Of a stretch of 64,000 nucleotides of DNA, positions 22,030-33,754 are shown in pieces. The DNA is taken from NCBI GenBank assembly GCA_014925825.1, contig JACGCK010000024.1, positions 372,001 through 436,000 of the forward strand. The letters are read 5' to 3'. The DNA is from Pholiota molesta. Taxonomy: Eukaryota > Basidiomycota > Agaricomycetes > Agaricales > Strophariaceae. The first letter of the stretch is position 1; the number at the start of each line of letters is the position of its first letter. The position numbers and the translations under genes are program-made. Below the pieces are notes generated by a model. It was given only the letters and a program-made list of their open reading frames with translations. It had not been told where the DNA came from and did not search any database.

Positions 22030-23391
22030 GGCGAACGATGAGGCTGCGCGTCCGAGGACAACAGGTCGAGCAGGTCAGGATGGGGGAAGGGCACGATGTG
22101 TTCTGTTCCAGTTTCCATCTTACTGTCGCGACCATATATCGGATGGTCGTTATCACACGCCGCGCGGACGCAATTATAACATGCTACAACATAAAATTTA
22201 GTGAGCACTGCATATGTACTTAGGCACATACTTGAGAGCCGAGCCAACAGTTACACTGCGGTTGACAAGGGTTGACACTAGTCTCCTTGCTTGGCATGTG
22301 CTTTTGCCGTATATAGTGAATGGGCAATGGGTAACACGGTGGATACCCCGTGGACGGTGGCACCGCCTCGTGCTCAATGACGGCGCTATAGATAGCAGAA
22401 ATGCGAATTTTTCTGATTCATTTTCGTTTGGAATCCTTTCACTTACTTGTATAAGCGTCGCGAAAAATTGACGCCCGATCTTGCTCAACTCTAGGCTTCA
22501 ATGTTGCAACCTCAATTATGATTTATGTTGGACAAATGCATCATGCATTCCGCCAGGTTCCGCCTGACCCCGCCTTTGATGTCGCTGCGGGACAAGATGA
22601 AAACCGGATGTTATTTTATATAGATTGCGGACCGGCAATTCCCAGGGCATCGGGATCTAAGTATCGAGATTCAAGGGCGCTTCCGAGTTCTACTTATGTA
22701 CACAAGAGGCAACGCGGTTTTTTCATGTACTCGAGTCTGTAGCATGCGCAAGGAATGTTATCTGGTGGCGCTCTCGAGTATTCTCTGAGTTGTTCCCATC
22801 GCACCTCGCGGGCAGTCCACCTTGTCTGAGTCTAATAACCGGCTCTTTCTGTGACTGTAGGTACCAGGCGCTTGTTCTGAGAATAAAATATGATAGGATG
22901 TTGCTTTCTGTCATGATGGTCATTGAATCATTTGATTTAAGTAGACACAGACTTTAGTCTTCGGAAGCGTAGACGCTGATAGCTTGAGGGTTCGCCGGTA
23001 CCGCGATTGCGTTAGCGCCGAAGCAATGCAATCTGGCACGCGACTGCTAAAAGGCCGCGTGCATAACTAGTTTTTATGTTATATCATTGCATAGAACCAC
23101 GCAGACGAGGTTTTCTATGTATTTCACCCAGCCAGACATCACGAGAACTTGATATATTGCAGATGCCGCCAGCGTTTTGCGTGTCTTTAGCGGAGTCAAA
23201 TCGGCCCGCGCCCCAAAGGCGGTCCTGTCGACGGTCCGCGTCATGCTGGCGCCTGTAGACAAAGCTGCCGTCCTCCAGTGTATGCACCTCATGACCGTAA
23301 TAACAATCTGCGCGAGGGACGCTGGAGCCCAATATAACAGAGCCCCATGCCATTGATGAAGTTCAAAGCAAAAGGTTTTCTGTCCAAGGCC
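22030..23391. other. Divergent intergenic region (DUF6534 B / pectin methylesterase)
   Basis: Should hold the promoters of both flanking genes. Short frames on both strands (for example 22198-22488 minus) show no resemblance to known families. An in-frame ATG at 23347 would lengthen the esterase by 15 residues. Confidence 0.5.
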
Positions 23392-24741
23392 ATGTACCCT
23401 CCAAATCCAAAGCGTTTCCTCGTAGCTTGTGCGATGGGGCTCGGCGCGCTAGGAACGCTGGTAGCGGCAGAGAAACGAACGGAACCACCTCGTGGGGCGC
23501 TGTCCGTGCGCGCAGGCGCGCCCCCCACGTCGGGTATGTTTGAGACCATAAACGGCGCGCTCGCGGCGTTGCCGAACGACCAATCAAGCCAGACACTATT
23601 CATCTATCCTGGGGTATACAACGAACAGGTCAACATAACACGTCCTGGGCCTCTCACAGTGAGCTTGCATATTGCACAAGTAGCAACTGGCTTACCTACA
23701 TGTTTCCTCCATCGAAGATCTACGGATACACCACCGACACTGCCACATACACGCATAACCAGGTCGTCATCTCCGCCGCGCTCGACCTCGTCCAAGCTGG
23801 CTCGGATGACGCCAGCGGCACGCTGCGCGTGCACAAAGACAATTTCCAGATGTACAACGTGAACGTCACCAACACGTTCGGGCCTGGCTCGCAGGCCATC
23901 GCGATCAGCCAATACGGGAGCAAAGTCGGGCTGTACGCCTGTGCGTTCCTCGGGTACCAGGACACGCTGTACGCGAACCAGGGGACGCAGGTGTATTTAA
24001 GGAGTTATATTGAGGTGAGCTTTTGGCGTGCGGTGTATATTGGGCTTGTAGGGGATGCTGATGCGTGGATCTACTGTGCGAAGGGTGCAGTGGATTTTAT
24101 ATTTGGACGACACGGATTTGCTTACTTTGGCGGGAACACGATCGCGTCCAAGGGGCCTGGTTGCATCACGGCCAGTGGGAGACAAACAACCGCGGATGGG
24201 AGCTGTTTGTCCCTTCATCTTTTCTGCACCACGAACAAAGAATGTTGACTTGGTTTTTTTCGAGCAGATGTCTTTAATCGTAACAAAATTATCCTCGCCC
24301 CAGACGCAGTAGCAGGCACAGCGGGAAATATCTTCCTTGGACGACCATGGGCAGGTCAGTCACCCTCACTTCACGTATCGCAGCCAATCTGATACTGCAG
24401 CGCCGTGTAATCAAGACTTCGCAAAGTGAGTATACACTCCGTACAAAATAGAATCAAGTTGCAGCGACTCACCCATTTCCGTCCCTCGCAGCGTAATCTT
24501 CAAAAATACGGTAATCACCGCCCCGCTAAACCAGACAATATGGTCCATATGGAACCCAGGCGATGAACGCACTGACGATGTTTTCTTCGCGGAATACAAC
24601 AGCAGAGGTAGCGGACTGACTGACCCACAACGTCCGAGCTTCTCCACCTTGCTGTCCAAATCCCAAGCGAGGGAATTCAATATCTCGAGTGCCGTTGGAA
24701 ACGACTGGGCCACCTGGGTCGATCTTCACTATTTCGTCTAA
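23392..24741 (+). CDS. Pectin methylesterase (carbohydrate esterase family 8)
   Basis: Secreted enzyme that hydrolyses methyl esters of homogalacturonan in plant cell walls. Exons: 23392-23658, 23718-24014, 24084-24204, 24268-24354, 24416-24425 (10 nt) and 24492-24741, giving 343 residues, the usual fungal size. An N-terminal hydrophobic stretch (LVACAMGLGALGTLVAA) before a polar region fits a signal peptide; the ATG at 23347 is an alternative start. All CE8 signature sites are present: YPGVYNEQV, the QAIA motif with Gln148, GYQDTL with Gln170 and Asp171, DFIFG with Asp192, and LGRPW with Arg254. It is a beta-helix enzyme by family knowledge. The 10-nt exon is needed to keep WADFANVIFKNT in frame and is typical of these short-exon genes. 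It appears intact and catalytically competent. Confidence 0.93.
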
Positions 24742-26402
24742 GGATGCGGGGTCGCGATGTGTTTCGATGGCATGTAGAATTAGCGGCAGATACTTCGTAG
24801 TAAATATGTAGAGACGCCGCCGGTCCTGTTCAGGAAAACTAGCATATCGATTTCCAAATGAGAACTGTTCAGATGAAAGTATATCAACTAACGCAGAAAA
24901 AAAAATGTAGAAATTGTAATGAAATTCATACCTTCGTCATTGTCTCATAGATAGGCGTCTTTTCAGCTGGTCAGTTTTCCGAATATCCAAGCTCACAATC
25001 CAACCGGCGAGTCAGCCAGACTATGCCCAATGTTTGTGGGGGAGTAGCGTGGACTCGGACAGGCCAGATACGTTGCAGATATGTATACATAGGTAAGATA
25101 GCGCCCAGTGATTCCGCAGTTCGAAGAAGCTCCAATACCAGATGATAAAATTATTATCCTTCGAGTTTCGCATGATAGGAATTATTTTAGGATTCAGAAA
25201 TCGAGATGCAAAGTATGTCCATGTTGCATAGTGACCTCGGAGCTCTTGAATGACCAAAAAAATGGGACTGAGGAATCTGGGTAGTCTGCTTCCAATTGTC
25301 GGCCTGACATAGGCGTAAAACTTGAACATCACGTGGAGTTCCCACGACCCGCGTCGCGTCCTTAATTACATCGGGCATCCACTCGACTATAGCGCGACTA
25401 CTGAGGCTTACCCGCTACATTAACCGATCCTCGACACTTTATTCAAGCGAAAGCACACCTGCCATTACCTTTCACAAATTTATTTTCCCGAAAATGGGCG
25501 CTCTGGAATGAATTTTCATGCTGTATGAACCTCATTTGACCTTGTTTTGGTGTCCTTGACGGTGTGGGTATGGCAGCTGTTGCTTCAATGAGCTCCTAAA
25601 AATTGGAAAACATCTATATGCAAATTTGCTTTGCCTGAGATTGAGCACAGGCTGATAGAGAAAGATCAGTGACACTAGTCTTGTGTCCCAGTGTCTTTGG
25701 CATTCAGCTGAATATGACACCCATTGGCCATTTGGCATGACAGACAGCCGATGTTCATGCATTCAATGTGGGTAAATTGCTGAGCATGTATTTTTCAATG
25801 GGTTATGTGATTACTCTTGGTTTGAGCTTGAAAAATTATATCGTATCAAGAGGCTACAGACTGTATCCAGTGTCCATCCACTATATATCTTCAAATAAAG
25901 GGATATCCCGCTGCAACGAGCTCTCAGTTTTCAAGGAACACCTATCCATTTCTCTTTGATTGCTCTCTAATTTTTTTCTCGCACCCAAACATTGTCCATG
26001 AGCGAGATTCCAGCGAGTCCAGTTTCACGGACTGCGCGTCGCGGTGTAATCCGAAGGTCACGCGGATCACATGCCAACAAACATTCAAGCTGTGGGAATT
26101 GAAATTGGCGGGAGAGCCATCTGCCGTGGGAATAAAAGCGTGGAAAAGTTTTACGCCTATGTCGAAGGCGCGTTTGGTAGCAGACTCCATATGAAGTGAT
26201 TGATCGACTCATCATCAAAGCTCACGTAATATCGTAGTCTGACATCGGGAGACTAGAATCTGGGAGGAATCGAAAGAACATACAGGAACGCGTGACATTG
26301 CGGTCTGTCACAACCCAAACGCGTCAGGTATGTCACATCGACCTTGGACGTTCAAGACGACGACCAACCAACGACCAACGACGACCTCGACATTGAGTCG
26401 CA
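24742..26402. other. Intergenic region upstream of FEN1
   Basis: Mostly AT-rich without supported genes. One minus-strand frame with an ATG at 26190 (82 codons, to 25942) lies head-to-head with FEN1. It is uninterrupted and not obviously low-complexity, but matches nothing I recognise. FEN1 promoter elements should lie in the last few hundred bases. Confidence 0.4.
25942..26190 (-). CDS. Small hypothetical ORF divergent from FEN1
   Basis: 82-codon ATG-initiated frame beginning MESATKRAFDIG. No signal peptide, membrane segment or motif. Its head-to-head position with FEN1 makes transcription plausible, but an 82-codon frame can occur by chance. Could be a gene fragment or an upstream exon of an unrecognised gene. 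Confidence 0.22.
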   Translation of the reverse strand: MESATKRAFDIGVKLFHAFIPTADGSPANFNSHSLNVCWHVIRVTFGLHRDAQSVKLDSLESRSWTMFGCEKKIREQSKRNG

Positions 26403-28203
26403 ATGGGTATCAAAGGCCTCACCGCACTCCTCTCCCAGCACGCCCCAAATGCCATCAAGGAGCACGACATCAAGACGCTCTTCGGGCGCAAGGTCGCCAT
26501 CGACGCCTCCATGTCCATCTACCAGTTCCTCATCGCCGTGCGCCAGAAGGACGGCGAGATGCTGCAGAACGACGCCGGCGAGACGACGAGCCATCTCATG
26601 GGCTTCTTCTACCGCACCATCCGCATAGTGGAGAATGGTATCAAGCCGGCGTATGTCTTTGATGGGAAGCCGCCCGAGATGAAGAAGGGAGTGGTGAGTT
26701 GCGCTGCGCCACTTGTGTGTTTGGGATAGCGTCTTAACGCGACGCACGGCAGCTGTCAAAACGTTTCGAAAAACGCGAGGAAGCCAAAGCCGACGGCGAA
26801 GAGGCTAAGGAAACAGGAACGGCGGAGGACCTGGATCGGTTTTCGCGCCGAACAGTCAAAGTGACGCGGGAGCACAACGAAGAATGTCGTCGGCTGCTGA
26901 GACTGATGGGCATTCCCGTGGTCATTGTAAGTATCCATTCTATTTTCTTACTGTGGTGCTTGACGACTTCGTCTGCCAGGCTCCTTCAGAAGCAGAGGCT
27001 CAATGTGCGGAACTCGCTCGTGGAGGAAAGGCAAGTCTCATCATTGATGACCCTCCTATTGTTATTGAGAAAGTTCAGGTATACGCCGCAGGCTCGGAGG
27101 ATATGGATACCCTCACTTTCAATGCGCCCATTCTGTTCAGGCATCTTACATTCTCCGAAGCAAAAAAGCAACCCATCAGCGAGATTAACCTGAAAGCTGC
27201 GCTTGCCGGCCTCGACATGACGATGAGCCAAGTACGTTTCTTGAGAATTTTTACCCCGTATTATCTGACCTGAAATACAGTTTACCGACCTCTGCATCCT
27301 GCTTGGCTGCGACTACCTGGAACCTATCAGGGGCGTAGGCCCCAAGTCTGCGCTCAAACTCATCAAAGAGTATGGTGACCTCGACTCCGTCCTCGAACAC
27401 CTTCGCGAGAAGTGCGTGTCTTCATTAACATTCTCACTAGTGTCTGACACATGATTTCCAGGACGGAAAGCAAACGCGCAGCGGCCGCAGCCGTCGTCGA
27501 GTCCGAGGAGGAAGAAGTACCCTCAGAGGCGGACGAGCCAGCAGCAACGTCCGACATCGAGCGCCCAGATGTAGACGAGGATGAGGAAGGGACGAAGGAG
27601 CCAGCAGAAGAGACTCCGAAGAAAAAGAAAGCCAAGACGACCAAGGGAAAGGCGAAGGGCAAGGGCAAAGGAGGAATTCAAGTGCCTCCAGAGTGGCCTT
27701 GGAAGGAGGCGAAGAAAATATTCCAGCAGCCTGATGTGTTGCCCGCTGATGAAGTTGAGGTGCGTTGATCACATTATATTTGTATGGTTGGTTTTTGACG
27801 TAAATCCCCTTGCAGCTCGAGTGGAAAAATCCAGACGTTGAAGGCCTAGTCGACTTCTTGGTAAAGGAGAAAGGATTCAAGTACGCTCTCTACATTCTCT
27901 TTATCTACAACTTAACGTCTAACTGTGTACAGCGAGGATCGCGTACGGAAGGGCGCTGAGAAGCTGCAGAAGTTCCTCAACAGCAAACAGCAAGGCCGTC
28001 TCGACGGCTTCTTCACCGTGAAGCCCAAGGAAAAGGCCCCACCGCCAGCGAAAGGCAAGAACGGGAAGGCGGATGCTAAAGGCAAAGGAACGAAGCGAAA
28101 GGTCTGTTTCATCCCCCTCTCTTCCTGTGTGCGCGTTCTGAAGTTTCTGACATAGGGCGACGAAAAAGCGGAGAGCAGTACCAAGAAACCTAGGAAGAAG
28201 TGA
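26403..28203 (+). CDS. FEN1: Flap endonuclease 1
   Basis: Structure-specific 5' nuclease that removes RNA-primed 5' flaps during Okazaki fragment maturation and long-patch base excision repair, stimulated by PCNA in the nucleus. Exons: 26403-26693, 26753-26926, 26980-27030, 27079-27231, 27281-27411, 27462-27759, 27816-27880, 27933-28101 and 28156-28203, giving 459 residues. Two-metal active-site acids are present: Asp34 (VAIDAS), Asp87 (FDGKPP), Glu159 and Glu161 (SEAEAQ), Asp180 and Asp182 (SEDMDTL) and Asp234 (GCDYL). The PCNA box QGRLDGFF is at 408-415, followed by a Lys-rich tail. The protein exceeds the usual 380 or so residues because of an acidic then lysine-rich insert at about 270-337, before the PPEWPWKEA segment; basidiomycete orthologues are often enlarged. 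The third intron (27031-27078) uses a GC donor, AAG/gcaagt. Start chosen because MGIKGL is the invariant mature N-terminus. Confidence 0.97.
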
Positions 28204-29068
28204 TGTCGATCATACCCTTCACTCTCGTTCTTCCTTTTGGGGCGTCGATGTGGCAGCGGTGCGCTATGTTGTTTTATCATCTTTATTGTGTATTATACTT
28301 GTGATCTTGCTTTCCGATTTGTTGATTGTTTTCGCTTTGGTTTTCAATCCATCATTAATTATCACCGATGTTCCTTTTGCATGATATCTTCACTGGAGAA
28401 AATCGAAACCGCTATTCCAATATTCATACTTTTAACGGTAAATATCACCTTTCCACGTACGTAGGTGAGTCATGGCGATCCCATCGTGTTGATCCACAGC
28501 GCAAATTTTTACTTACAACTCTACTACATCTAGATGGCTCAAGGCTCCAAATATGGTGTTCGAGTCGGAACATGACACTCGGGGGCCATTTTTGCTGCGC
28601 ACGAAAGACCAGAGGACCTCGTGCAAGTCAAGTTATATATAAGCCTCATGATCACCGTGCGGTCGTGTTTTACTCACTGGTCCCTCTTCATGGCCTGTTT
28701 CTTGACTCGCGTTGTTGGATCTGATTTTCTCCATGACTCGAACGGGCGAAAACGAGGCGCCAAGATGCCACTACTTGCTATTAATAGACATATGCATGGC
28801 TGGGATCTGCATCACACCACCGCTATCTATGTTCACACCGAGTCAGTCGAATCATAGAGTAAGCGCACCGCTCGTAACTAGATCTGACATTGACATTAAA
28901 TCGGCAGATGCAAGTGTGTGTAAATTGAATTGGCTAGAAACTATATAAAGGATTTGATATCGCCTCAGTATGTCCAATTCCTTCTCTTCCAAAGTTCCAC
29001 CACTGCCCTGACAACACGACTCCTAAGCCTCGTGTGCACTGTTTTCCGTTTCTTCACAATACTCGACG
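28204..29068. other. Intergenic between FEN1 and the F-box gene
   Basis: FEN1 3' flank and F-box promoter region. AT-rich, with short frames only; nothing else is supported. Confidence 0.5.
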
Positions 29069-31826
29069 ATGAGACCCCATATGCCTACCAGCGCAGGTAG
29101 TTCTTCGTCTTCAGAGGACGTTGAAGTTCAGGCGCACGATGCAGGTTAGCACTATACACCCATCTTTGGATCCTCTTTGAAGTCAGAACAATCTGCACCG
29201 CCGCCCCTATAGATATTGAACGTCATGATCCCCAGAGGAGGCCCCCTACAAAAAGAACTAGAGTGTCTACTTCGCCCCAATCTCGAGTGAAGCCCGCTCA
29301 GCCAAAGAAGGCTACCCGACAACCAAAGAAGACCCTCAGTCTTCTGCCGACGATGCCTCTCGATATTATATTTGAGGTATGGATTTCAGAATATTCAATA
29401 AGTACTTATCAGGCTAATAAATTTCATTTTAAATTTCGTGCAGATTCTAGGATTTCTTGCACCCAGAGATCTACTCACAATGGCGAAGACCAATACATTA
29501 TTCAGGAGGACGTTGCTATCCTCACAGGCAACCACTGTTTGGAAGTCATCTAGGGAGCGGGTCGGGGGACCAGCTTGTCCTAGCGATTTCAATGAAGTGG
29601 AGTGGGCATTGCTGCTCTTTGGAATTGTCTGTCAGGTAAGTATGAGCATGCCTATCACTGTCGACATATCGGTGGTCTAAACCCACGGACAATGCTGAAC
29701 GATCTTCGATGTGTTTCTATCATTCTAGAGCTGTGGCACTCCTCACATCCGCAAGATAGACTTCTCTATCAGACGTCGCGTCTGCGCGTCATGCAAGAAG
29801 AAAGGGTATGCCTCTTTACCTATTATCTTCGAGGAATTTCTCTCAGATATAAGTAGTGTCTTGGCGAAGTCGAGGTTTAGGACACGTTTTTCCGGAGAAG
29901 ATAACTCTGTTCTTGAACTGCTTCCTTCTACGAGTGGTGCGTTTTCTAACTATCCCGAGGGGCAGGATCTACCCAAGTCCCAAACCATAGCAATTGTATA
30001 CTTACGCTTTGCAGACAACGGAGACTCAATGCACTCATTCCACTCGAAACGCGGATGCAACTATTACTGGATTGCAGACATTGACAACATGCTCCGCCGC
30101 CTGAGCGTGCTCCAGGCTAACATTATGAGAGGTCTTCCAAACGCAGCAGAGAACCTAGAGACTTTCAAAGCAGAACGGAAGCAGCTTGTGAAGAATATCA
30201 AAGATGTGAGGCTCAGACACCTGAGCGTTAGAAGCATTGAATTTAGTTACTTACGCTAATTCAACTGCATATTTAGGATGTACCCCGATTAAACGCATGG
30301 AAGCACAAAGTTGCTGGACAGCGCATACAAGACATCTACAATACCAAGGAGAAGCGCAAAAGAGAGTAAGTCTTCTTCTGGGAACTAGGATACGTGTAGG
30401 ATGGCTTATAATATTTCCTCCCAGCATACTTGATAGGATGATGCAATTGGGATACTTGAGGGAGGAATTGACAACCGTCGAGCTGGATCCCGAATGCCGA
30501 AAATCCACTGAGCTCACTGAGCGCAGTAAGTCTATTCCTAGTATTTCCCGCGGCATATTTGTTAACACATCCGTTCCAGTCTGGCAACGCATCCGCCCCG
30601 GCCTCGAAGCAAAAGCCTCAACAGCTCGCGAAATCCGTCTCATTAGAGAGCGCGAATCTCTCTTCATGCAGCGCCGCAGAATTGTAGCATTCTGCTACGA
30701 CGCCTACAAAGCTACGCTTCTCCCATCGCAATGGACATACCTCCCGCGCGTTCTGGATATCTGTAATTTCGAGTGCTTCAAGACACTCATCGAGGCAGAT
30801 GTCGACGTGGACCTCAGGCCGGAGGATTTTTCGGGGTGTATGGAGATGCTGCCGGAGCTTTTGGAGACGAGAATGGAAGAGTTGAGGACGTCGTTGCGAG
30901 AAAGCATGCGCGCCGCCATTAATTCCGCTACTTCTGCTTCAACCTCAACACCGGCGACCCCACCTGATAACCTTACTCCCGATGCGGACCTATTGGATCT
31001 GGCCACCGCAACCTTCTACTGCCAAAGAGAGTGCTGGAGGCACAGAGGCACCCACAGCGCACGTCTGACCATTGGCTGGAACACCATCGCCACACATCAC
31101 TGTGACTATGAAGACGAAGGCGTTGGCGTTGTGATACGGTCCGAGCCATATCTCCCCAACACGCTGGGCGAAGCCGATGTCGAGTCTCAGAGGCCTCGGT
31201 TCGTTTTCAACACGAAAGCTGCCATCGTCGCACAGGATCTGGTACGATGCGCTGGACTCGGAGAGAATGCGTTGGCCTCTGAGATGGATGCGAAGAATCT
31301 GAGGTTTGACTGTAAACTATGTGGGATTAAGCAGGGATCGAGTATGCATTACAGAGTTGGCTTTGGATGGCGCGACGCGGTGAGTAATGTCTGAACAAAT
31401 GACCTACGCGCGAAGTCGAAAACAAATATTGTCCAGGTATACCATACAACCAACGTTCATTCCAAAAACATATCAAGTCCCTTCGATGGTTGGAAGGTCC
31501 TTCCAGAAGATGAAACGGCTAAGGTGATGGAGAGAGAACGAGAGGATACGAAGTGGCGCTGCGCATTTTACACGTGCAATCACTGCTCGACCTACTTGAA
31601 CACCAAAGGCGTAGAGGAGGAAGTAAAAGTCCATGTGCAGACAATGTGGGTGTTTACTTTGTTTGTTCAGGACCTTTTAGTTGAACTTTTTCTCATGCAT
31701 AGGCATGGGATTGAAGATCCCCTGAATCCCGATGATTATTTCTACTTCGAGCGATATAGATTGCTACTTGACGATAAAAGCAGATGGTATGCTGTTCCAG
31801 CGCCAGATACCTTGAACGAACCTTGA
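29069..31826 (+). CDS. F-box domain protein
   Basis: Predicted 701-residue protein of the large agaricomycete F-box family, probably a substrate adaptor of an SCF (Skp1-cullin) ubiquitin ligase. Exons: 29069-29144, 29213-29376, 29444-29635, 29729-29805, 29854-29936, 30015-30205, 30277-30365, 30425-30525, 30580-31379, 31437-31645 and 31703-31826; total 2106 nt. Residues 1-68 are polar and basic. The F-box lies at about 70-112, around LPTMPLDIIFEILGFL, followed by SSQATTVWKSSRERV. A Cys cluster follows (SCGTPHIRKIDF, CASCKKK), as in many fungal F-box proteins. The middle is helical and charged. The C-terminus holds further Cys/His pairs (FDCKLCG, CAFYTCNHC), possibly a degenerate zinc-binding domain. 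The substrate is unknown. All introns are canonical and the frame is intact. Confidence 0.88.
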
Positions 31827-32136
31827 ATTATCGTTCAGCTTATTTAAACACTTAAATATATTTTTTTGGGACATTTGGACAGTAGCATCGAGGGAAAATG
31901 CCAATAAAATTCACATCTTAAATTGGATATGTTATAGTACATATTTTACCAGCCTATGGTGTTCATTCTGTATAGAAAATAAAATGCGCGATAACATTCG
32001 TCAGCGCTAAATATTCTGCGAAATTTTTTAAGCATCTACACATGACCGTCGGCGTATAACTTACAATTCATGGTAGCTAGCGTCTTCAAGTATATGTATA
32101 TTGCGGCGTGGTCACCCTCTATAAACATTGAGACAT
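31827..32136. other. Convergent 3' flanks of F-box and GST1 genes
   Basis: AT-rich 310-bp gap holding both 3' ends, with a run of t at 31861-31867. No gene. Confidence 0.5.
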
Positions 32137-32922
32137 TTAAACAACATCCTCATATTCTTTCAAATTATCGAGGAGCCCCTTCCATCTTCCCCCGTGCCAC
32201 GAACTTATATCCTTCCATTTCTGGCCATCTTCTCCGAAAGCGGTTCGCATCCAAATGAAGTAACCCGCAACAGAAAAATCTGCCCAGGATATGGTGTCTC
32301 CCAGCAAGTACGGACCATCAGTCTTCGCATACCAGGCGTCGACTTTGCCCAGGTCTTCCTTAAACTTTCCCCACTGCTCCGCAGCGGCATCGCCTTTCGG
32401 TAGGAGGTCCTCAAGGGTCTTGCCGAACCAGGCCTCCCGCGTTTGGCGGAATAAAGCTGCACCACGAGGGGTGAGCAGCGGGCGGACGTTAGGAATGATG
32501 AAGGTCCATAGCGCAGAAAGATTTGCCGCAAAAGCATCGCCGAACGGCCATTGTGCACCAATCGTGTTGTTTGGGAAAAGGCTGGGTGTAGAGGGATATG
32601 TCTTCTCCAAGTATTCGGCAATCAATAGTGAATCCGAAAGGTACACTCCCGTGGAGGGGTCGTGAATGGCAGGAAGTGTATATTCAGGGGAATCAGTGGA
32701 AGTAGGTGCAATACCAAACTTCAAGCAGTGACTTTCGATGTCTGGGAGTTCGATCCATTCAGTGTTGTAGGCAAGGCGCTTGTAGTTAAGACAGTATCTG
32801 GTGCTAATTATTGGCGCCAATAACGCGGAGGCCTTATGACAGGCTTACCTTGCTTTCCATGTGCTTGGAGAGAACGCATTTCCTGGGACTGCCGGCGCAA
32901 TATCATAGAAGATAATGGTCAT
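32137..32922 (-). CDS. Glutathione S-transferase 1 (UstS/etherase-like)
   Basis: Predicted 244-residue cytosolic GST that would conjugate glutathione to electrophiles or cleave ethers with glutathione. Two exons, 32922-32849 and 32797-32137. N-terminal thioredoxin-fold domain: MTIIFYDIAPAVPGNAFSP, STWKARYCLNY, the YTLPAIHDPSTG strand (conserved cis-Pro) and SDSLLIAEYLEKTYP (Glu/Asp-Ser glutathione-binding motif). The C-terminal helical domain ends with a WADFSVAGYFIWM helix and WHGGRWKGLLD. The sequence pattern resembles the UstS-like/etherase-related class expanded in wood- and litter-decay fungi; that assignment is from memory of the family. GST2 next door is its closest relative in view by gene structure and sequence. 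Confidence 0.92.
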
Positions 32923-33754
32923 GCTGTAGAACGATTTTCTTTTCAGAACGTAGGAATGTGAAGTCAACTGGAACTCTTAGCCTCAACTTGGCCTCGTTTT
33001 AAGGCATTCGAATCTCTATTGGTAAGCCTTTAGCAAGCTTGAACGCGATAAAATTTATAAGCCAGAAAGGATTCATAATCTCATATGATGAAAGTTGATC
33101 GGTCCCACACGGTGTACACCTGCTAGTAGCTAGGCCAATAATAAAGTCGGTGAAACGTATGATGACCTGTGATGGAAGTAAGTATTTGAGCCGTGCCATG
33201 TACGGTCACAACTTACTCATGCTACATGCAAATATGACGCGTTGGCCAACAATAGGCGCCTGGTGCTTCCCTATAAATAGACAAATCACGTGTCCTAGAC
33301 GCTGGAGTTCGCTCTTCAGTCTAATTGTCATTATTTCCCTCGCCAAATTTTTGTGATCTATGCAAAACTGAGGGGGTTCCTCTAATTGAAGTAAAGGAGT
33401 GGTCAAAAGGCGAATGTTTGTCTCTTTCGGCACTGGGAGCTTCAACGATGCGGCCTGCTTCAAAGTGAAGCCATTTTTCTTGAGCGCAGTAGCTGGGTTA
33501 AACGATATAGATACAAATTTTTTGGGGGGCTTCATTCAGAGTTTACATCCATACTTTATTTAATTTCAAACGAATTGATTGCACTTACTTATTAAAAAGA
33601 GAATGCAAGCTGCAGTCCCATAGACTCTGTCAGATGTCCCCAACCACGGCCTTGGCTCCTCCAATGAAGAAGAGCGGGCTCTTTTAACTTTTGAATAAGT
33701 ATATCGTTGTAATTTTATGCAATGCCATTTATAGCAGCTACAATTATTGCACAT
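32923..33754. promoter_or_regulatory. GST1 upstream region (TATA-like box, shared leader)
   Basis: On the minus strand, gcttataaatttta (33048-33061) resembles a TATA box and is also found upstream of GST2. The 5' leader just before the ATG shares cattcctacgttctg with GST2 and GST3. No other gene is visible between here and the end of GST2. Confidence 0.45.

Noticed and set aside
22198..22488. 96-codon minus-strand frame upstream of DUF6534 gene B
   Set aside because: No signal, motif or splice relation to gene B, and it lies in the probable promoter.
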